From the NCBI GenBank assembly GCA_023630585.1, contig CM042541.1, positions 8,979,501-9,043,500 of the forward strand: DNA of 64,000 bases. Direction: 5' to 3'. The position numbers and the translations under genes were made by a program. Positions 58,067 to 64,000 of the stretch are shown piece after piece. The notes under the pieces were generated by a model that searched no databases, was not told the origin of the DNA, and was given only the letters and a program-made list of their open reading frames with translations. Position 1 is the first letter of the stretch; each line of letters begins with the position of its first letter. This DNA comes from Cranoglanis bouderius (lineage: Eukaryota; Chordata; Actinopteri; Siluriformes; Cranoglanididae).

Positions 58067-58070
<4 letters not shown>

Positions 58071-58154
<84 letters not shown>
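58071..58154. repeat. (GT)n(GA)n microsatellite
   Basis: A GT run of about 50 bases followed by a GA run of about 30. Confidence 0.95.
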
Positions 58155-58156
<2 letters not shown>

Positions 58157-58693
58157 ATCTAAACTGTGACTATTTAAACTCTGCCCTTGTTTCTTTCCAG
58201 TTATGACACGGCATCTTGTAAGACGTTCAGCTGAACCTGTAAATCCGGCCGGTGTGCCGGCGAGAGCCGCAGGCTTTACATAAGCAGCATTCTGGGTGGC
58301 GTTTTGAAACGTAGCGCTCGAGAACAAGGTGACTTTTCATCTGTCAGGAAGTGAACAATGACATCATGCTTCTGAGAAACGAAGAGAACTGGAACACAAG
58401 TGTGTGATGCCGCCTCGTCCTAAAAGCTAGGATTTGCACCTAGCTAGTGTTCTTACTCGAATGTCAGCCATTTTAATAAACGTAACAAACACACAGAATC
58501 AGTTTAATGATGGACATTTACTGCTCACATGCTATAGATGGGCCTTCTGTATTACCCATAATGCACTCTGAGGATATTTCAGCTCCAATGGCTGCACAGC
58601 ATCAGTTTATATGTTAATGAAATTAAGCATAGGTAAGGGAACAAAATGCTCTATGGCATGCTGTTGAGGCATACTGTTGTAACCACCCTTTGT

Positions 58694-59455
58694 GCCAATT
58701 AAAACCACAGTGTGTGCAGATTAAAACCACCGCGGTGGTTTTAATCTGCACACCGCGGTGGTTTTAATCTGCATACCGCGGTGCAGATTAAAACCACCGT
58801 GAAGTGCAGATTAAACCACCGTGAAGTGCAGATTAAACCCACCGTGAAGTGCAGATTAAAACCACCGTGGTGTGCAGATTAAAACCACCGTGGTGTGCAG
58901 ATTAAAACCACCGTGGTGTGCAGATTAAAACCACCGTGGTGTGCAGATTAAAACCACCGTGGTGTGCAGATTAAAACCACCGTGGTGTGCAGATTAAAAC
59001 CACCGTGGTGTGCAGATTAAAACCACCGTGGTGTGCAGATTAAAACCACCGTGGTGTGCAGATTAAAACCACCGCGTGTGCAGATTAAAACCACCGTGAA
59101 GTGCAGATTAAACCACCGTGGTGTGCAGATTAAAACCACCGTGGTGTGCAGATTAAAACCACCGTGGTGTGCAGATTAAAACCACCGTGGTGTGCAGATT
59201 AAAACCACCGTGGTGTGCAGATTAAAACCACCGTGGTGTGCAGATTAAAACCACCGCGTGTGCAGATTAAAACCACCGCGTGTGCAGATTAAACCACCGT
59301 GAAGTGCAGATTAAAACCACCGTGGTGTGCAGATTAAAACCACCGTGGTGTGCAGATTAAAACCACCGTGGTGTGCAGATTAAAACCACCGCGTGTGCAG
59401 ATTAAAACCACCGCGTGTGCAGATTAAAACCACCGCGTGTGCAGATTAAACCACA
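58694..59455. repeat. 23-bp minisatellite with higher-order blocks and inverted head
   Basis: Some 30 units of TTAAAACCACCGTGGTGTGC plus AGA. Three unit types occur: CCGTGAAGTGC, CCGTGGTGTGC and CCGCGTGTGC. They are arranged as blocks. The first units are inverted, giving a 42-base perfect palindrome at 58712-58753. Not a CRISPR array: there are no unique spacers. Confidence 0.92.
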
Positions 59456-59682
59456 TTGTTCACTCATTAATCATGAAGAGAAAAGGAAAACCATAAAGAA
59501 ACACTCATCAATGAAAACACAGTGAAGCAAAAATTCACCAAAGAGAGCGAGTCTGAAGGCAGCAGTGAATCATGAAGCTCCACCCACTCCAGCACAACAC
59601 CAGATCCTCAGAACAGATTGGTACGGTCCACAGGCAAACACAAACACAGACGGGGGGAAATGAGGCTGAGCCGGCGTGTCGT

Positions 59683-59689
<7 letters not shown>

Positions 59690-59737
<48 letters not shown>
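59690..59737. repeat. (GT)n microsatellite
   Basis: A GT run of about 48 bases. Confidence 0.95.
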
Positions 59738-59739
<2 letters not shown>

Positions 59740-59889
59740 CTCCCCATTCATGCTTGAACACAGTGATTGGGATTTAAACTCATTTAAAGGTATATAGAGA
59801 ATAAAGGTCAAAGGACAAATATTTACAGCTTCTGGGACAGTGACAGTTCAGATTGGGGAAAATAAATTGCCTTCAAGGCTATCAACTCT

Positions 59890-60300
59890 TAATTACTTTT
59901 TTTCTCTCATTGTTTGTTTCTTTGTTCGTTCCTTCCTTCTCTCCTTTTTCCCCATTTCTTCTTTCTCTTTTTACCTTTTTCTTTCTTGGTCCCTCCTTCA
60001 TCATACATTAATGATTTCCATTTTTGCTTGTTTTGTTTTTCTTTTTTCTTCCAATTTATTTTCACTCCCTCTTTCCTTCTTATTCTTTCTCTCTTTTTAT
60101 CTCTCTCTTAATTTCTTTTTCTTTTTTCATTTATTCTTTCCTTCTTTTTTTTTTTACATTTTATTTTATGCTTTTTCCTTATTCTTCTTCATTCTGCTTT
60201 TTTCTTTTTCTTTAACCTTTCTTTAAACCTAAGGAAAGAAAGGAGAGAAATGGAGAGAAAGAGAAAGAGAAGGGAGGAAGGAGGAAAGGATAGAGGGTGA
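59890..60300. repeat. polypyrimidine tract followed by polypurine tract
   Basis: About 340 bases rich in T and C (TTCTTTTTCTTT words) are followed at 60230-60300 by GGAAAGAAAGGAGAGAAATG and similar purine-rich sequence. The open frames here only reflect composition. Confidence 0.85.
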
Positions 60301-60932
60301 CTTAATTACTGACCCTCAGGTCAGACACGCAAACGACTTTCATCTTTAAAAAGAAAAACTAAAGAGCTGAAGGAAGACTAATGAAGTCGCTACTTCCGCG
60401 CGAGAAAGCATCATTTATTTCAACTTCAGGAGAAATGTTATTTTGTTTTTTTAAGGTTGTCCTGCACTATTAATAAAATGCTCTCAAGCGCTGAATTAAC
60501 GAGAGCTGGGGATTTATTAGAAGAGAATGAAACTCTTTTTTTATTATTATTATTTTTTTATCCTGGAATGCAATAATGTTCTTATTACTCCTCGAGAGTG
60601 TTGTAAACACGTAGTCACTAATGCTAACAAGCTCCTGCTGAAATCCTGACAAAGGCATAAATGTATGTGCACCTCCCCCACCTGTCTGTCTCTCTCCCTC
60701 TCTGTCTTTCTCTCTCTCCTTTTAAAACAGCATGAATGTCTCGTACACAAATACGTGTGCACACACACAGGGATTAAGCACAAACACCCAGACAGGAAAT
60801 GAGGCGGGGATTCCTGTGATGTGGGAAACAACGCTGTACACCGGCGGAACCTCATTTCCTGTTCAGCAGCTCGAGGAATCCATAAATAATTACAGGTGAG
60901 GTTCAGCTTCATTGTTATACAATACAGAAAAA

Positions 60933-60939
<7 letters not shown>

Positions 60940-60966
<27 letters not shown>
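60940..60966. repeat. (CA)n microsatellite
   Basis: A short CA run, with scattered CACA words continuing to about 61130. Confidence 0.9.
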
Positions 60967-60969
<3 letters not shown>

Positions 60970-61889
60970 ATGCAACCTTATAAATACTCTTATATACACA
61001 TGAACAATGCAAATGTCACACAAACACCCACACATGCACACAAACAAGAACAAATGCCAACACACGCACTCACACAAACACCTACACATGCACAAACCTC
61101 TGGGCACTCACACAAACACACTAACGCACATTTTCCTTTTTTTATTCCCATACATTATTTAATTTCATTCTTTCATGTTCATCCCTTCTTTACTTGCTTT
61201 ATTTCCTACTTTCATTTTTCCATTTCCCTTTTTTCTTTCTTTCCTCCAATTCCTTTTATTTTTTTTAAATAAAATTTGTTTTCCTTTTCCTATTTTGCAT
61301 AGTCTTGCTCGAAACAGAAAATCTAATAAAAATTTTTTAAAAAATTAAAAATGCATTATTCTGGATTTCCGTCTGTAAGAGCCACGAGCGTGTAACAGGA
61401 AAATAACGGAGCCCAGGAACAAGCAAGGAGATGGAGAGACGGAACCAGAAAGGAAGAAAACCACAAAAAGAAAACGCTGCCAGACGACACGTCTACAGAA
61501 AATGCTCAGCGCTCGATTTACCCTCCGTTCTGAATAAAACTAGCCATGGAGCTGAAGGAGAAAAATAAAAGAAAATGTTTGGGTTTGTCCATCACGCATG
61601 CTGAAGTCGTAATAACAGCAGAGGAGATTCCTGTCAGGCAGCATGGTGTAACCAGCACAGATATTTTCTCACTGACCCAAAAACACGCTGGTTAGAGAAC
61701 AGGAAGAGAATGAACAGATTTACACGAACGCACAGACGAGAAGAGGGCGAGATCGGTATCTGCCAGTCTTCCACACAGGAACAGGAAGTTCAGAAGTACA
61801 GATTCAGGACTTCACTACTCACATCATCGTCTTGTCAGCCTTAACGACAGAGCTGTTTCTAGTCTTATAAAAAACAGTCGCTTAGTCGT

Positions 61890-62901
61890 TGAATCCATTT
61901 TGTTAGTATTTGTTGGCATTGCCTTTTTACCTGAACTTGGTGTAGCCTTCCACAAGCTTCTCACAACACCCTGCTGGAATTTTTGCCTATTCCTCCTGAC
62001 AGAACTGGTGTAACTCGGTCCGGTAACTCTGTCACAACATAGTGCTGCCACCACCATGTTTCACAGTTGAAATGATGTTCAGATTAAAAGCCTCAGACTT
62101 TTTTCCTCCATACGTCACACTGATCATTTTAACCAAACTCCTCCAAAAGATTAGCTCTTTATCCTGGTGATCACCTGCAAACTTCAGTCTGGATTTTTTT
62201 ATGCCGGTCTTGGAGTAGTGGCTTCTTCCTTTGACAGCCTTTCAGGCCATGGTGATGTAAGACGCTCTTAATAGTGCATGTACATATTTTGGTACTTGAT
62301 GCCTTAAACTCCTTCACCAGTTCCTTTGTGAGGTTTTTGGGGGTTCATTTGAACCTTTTAGAATGAAGTTATCCCTATGAGTTAATTTTTGCCTCCTTTC
62401 CTGTGTGTGTCCAAGATTTGTATATTTGCATACAATTTTTTGTATAGACACTGATCGTATCTTCAGTTGTTTGGAAATTGCTCCTGATGATGAGGAACCG
62501 GACTCATGGAAGTTCACAAGGTCTGAGGCCTTGGCTGAGTTGCTTGGATTTCCTCATGGTATCAATGGCAAAAAAGCACTGGACCTTAAATACAGCCACA
62601 GGTGCACTCCCAGTTAACTCAGAATTATGATAATTGGCCAATCAGAAGCTTCTAAAAGTCAATTTCTGGAATCTTCCAGACTGTTTAAACATACAGTCAA
62701 TTTGGTACATGTAAACGTTTGAGCCACTGGAATTCTGATGCAGTGAATTAAAGCGGAAATAAACCTCTGATGTGAATAAAATAGAGACCATAATTCTGAA
62801 TTTCCAAAAGAAATTAATGGTAACACAAAGTGTAGAGTTGTGAAAAACTGAGACTGAATATGTTTAGCCAGTGTGCATGTAATCCTTTAGCCCCAACTGT
62901 A
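61890..62901 (-). mobile_element. decayed Tc1-like element
   Basis: On the minus strand, remnants of a Tc1 transposase are recognisable: KQLKIRSVSIQKIV near 62440-62490 (DNA-binding part) and VKHGGGS near 62050-62070 (central part). The right end (about 62690-62901) has an inner GTTTACATGTACCAAATTGA motif and an outer TACAGTTGGGGCTAAAGGAT end. Many stops and frameshifts. The left boundary is uncertain. Confidence 0.65.
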
Positions 62902-63104
62902 CATTATATCTGTACATAAAAAAATAATAATAATAATAATAAAAAAATAATAAAAACACAGTTTGTTGTTTTACCAAGAAACCACAAAGCGTAAACTCCT
63001 CTTGTTATGAAGATGCTGGAAAAGATCCAGCTTTAACTTTTTTATTTATTAAATTATTATTATTATTTTTTTAATCTATTTACGTTACTATATATCCGAG
63101 CTGT

Positions 63105-63245
63105 TACTATAGAAACGATAACATATTACAACAAGCACATTAACACGAACCTGTGATTCGCCTTGAAGCCAGAACTACTGTCAGAGCTGCTGTTAGAGAA
63201 AACTAATCTAGGTTTTCTGACCAATCAGTTGGTATAATTCTATTA
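63105..63245. mobile_element. fragment of the CTGATTGGTCAG MITE, reverse orientation
   Basis: Contains GATAACATATTACAACAAGC, AACTACTGTCAGAGCTGCTG and TTCTGACCAATCAGTTGG, as in the copy at 49895-50005. Confidence 0.5.
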
Positions 63246-63434
63246 AATTTGAGACCTAATAACAATAAAAATTGTTCCACTTCATGCCTGGTGAGTTAAA
63301 AAGGTAAATGGACATGCTAAAAAAAATGATTGATGGCTCACAAACCGCTTGGATCAGATTGTAACACTGTGGGTACACTTAATTTTTGACTAAATGATCA
63401 CTTCAAAGCTCTTGGACTCGACACACACGCGCAC

Positions 63435-63447
<13 letters not shown>

Positions 63448-63478
<31 letters not shown>
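63448..63478. repeat. (CA)n microsatellite
   Basis: A CA run with CACCCA variants just before it. Confidence 0.9.
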
Positions 63479-63481
<3 letters not shown>

Positions 63482-63769
63482 TGAGCTTTGAAAGGCTACA
63501 ATTATACATCGCTCTAATTAGTTCCAGGAATCTGGACCCCGCTGCCACAGTGAGTCACATAAAAAATCTGGAGTAATCTGACACACTCAAACAGAAAAAG
63601 GTCTCTCCACCTCCTCCAGCTAAAGCACTGCCGCAGCAGCTCATGCCAGGAAACGCCAGGGCTCTTACAGGCCAGGAAATCACAGCGACAGAAAAATCGT
63701 AATTGTGGAATGACTAATAACTGGAAGGCTCTCGGTGTGCACAGTAGCAGCTGTTGAGTGTAATAACTT

Positions 63770-64000
63770 ACATATACATTATACACATTGTGCTTTTATA
63801 AGAAAATAATCAACAAAGTGTGATTATCCTATAACAAAGTCATCTTCCTATAACAACAACTCCCGAGGTGTTTTATTCTTCTTATAACCACAGCAGTTTG
63901 CCAATTACATCTTTCTTATTAATGAAAGATTATCACATCATACTTTTTTGTCATCCATTTATAGTTTACAGCATTTAATGTTTAGCCGCAGTTCTCACTT
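63770..64000. mobile_element. palindromic MITE running off the window edge
   Basis: Contains TTATAAGAAAATAATCAACA, CTTATAACCACAGCAGTTTG and TTTATAGTTTACAGCATTTA, the same order as at 49395-49730. It continues past the window. Confidence 0.55.

Larger units (their letters stand above)
57752..64000 (-). other. ptpn13: ptpn13 upstream intron (part); no exon found
   Basis: The protein frame requires at least the KIND-domain exons further upstream. I looked for acceptor-exon-donor units joining in phase 1 (ending so that a G precedes AC CCT ATG at 57751) and found none that I trust. The stretch is filled with repeats listed separately. Confidence 0.6.

Noticed and set aside
58190..58330. Possible exon (open frame on the minus strand with QNATQNAAYVKPAA)
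   Set aside because: No acceptor/donor pair in the needed phase and no recognisable protein similarity.
58694..59455. Regular repeat array that might suggest CRISPR
   Set aside because: Units are directly adjacent with no unique spacers, and the window is clearly a vertebrate genome; it is a minisatellite.
59680..59760. Possible ptpn13 upstream exon next to the GT run
   Set aside because: A CACACAG acceptor-like site is present, but the reading frame after it has no similarity to any PTPN13 region and no matching donor phase.
59840..60226. Phe/Leu/Ser-rich open frame resembling a membrane protein
   Set aside because: Low-complexity pyrimidine tract; hydrophobicity is a consequence of T-rich codons.
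61490..61560. Possible exon ending MASFIQNGG before a GTAAAT donor
   Set aside because: No convincing acceptor upstream and no match to the expected KIND or linker sequence.

Overview
This is a vertebrate, clearly teleost, nuclear genome window. Three multi-exon genes with GT-AG introns all lie on the minus strand. The non-coding space is AT-rich and packed with (CA)n microsatellites, Tc1-like transposons, short inverted-repeat elements and L2 LINE fragments. The repeat mix (GGCAGACGC-core short repeats, CAGTACTGTGC elements, an element carrying CTGATTGGTCAG and TATACCACAGC) suggests an otophysan fish, possibly a catfish. That last step rests on memory of such repeats and was not tested.

Read 5' to 3' on the minus strand. 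(1) 57.8-23.6 kb is most of a ptpn13 orthologue (FERM/PDZ protein tyrosine phosphatase, PTP-BAS/FAP-1 type). 42 exons join in frame from the pre-FERM linker to the stop codon, giving 2015 visible residues; the N-terminal KIND-domain exons must lie beyond position 64000. (2) 18.85-6.97 kb is a complete sdad1 gene (SDA1 ribosome-biogenesis factor): 22 exons, 687 codons plus stop. (3) 1.44-1.09 kb is the first coding exon of an slc10a6-like sodium/bile-acid-family transporter; the rest lies off the left edge.

Layout: 1-1.1 kb slc10a intron; 1.4-6.9 kb intergenic with old transposon relics; 7-18.9 kb sdad1, whose introns hold an L2 LINE and several MITEs; 18.9-23.1 kb intergenic, with an intact Tc1 transposase gene nested inside an inverted-repeat element and, next to it, a THAP-type relic; 23.1-57.8 kb ptpn13, with a second, broken Tc1 inside a 20-bp minisatellite and long degenerate 4-5 bp tandem tracts; 57.8-64 kb 5' intron of ptpn13 with a 23-bp minisatellite of higher-order structure and another Tc1 relic.

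The three genes are functionally unrelated: a submembranous scaffold phosphatase, a nucleolar 60S assembly/export factor and a membrane transporter. The most notable observations are a sixth PDZ domain in ptpn13 whose exon structure matches PDZ4; an unusual number of (TG)n tracts abutting 3' splice sites; a Tc1 copy with an uninterrupted DD34E transposase; and the block-structured minisatellite with a 42-bp palindrome at its head.
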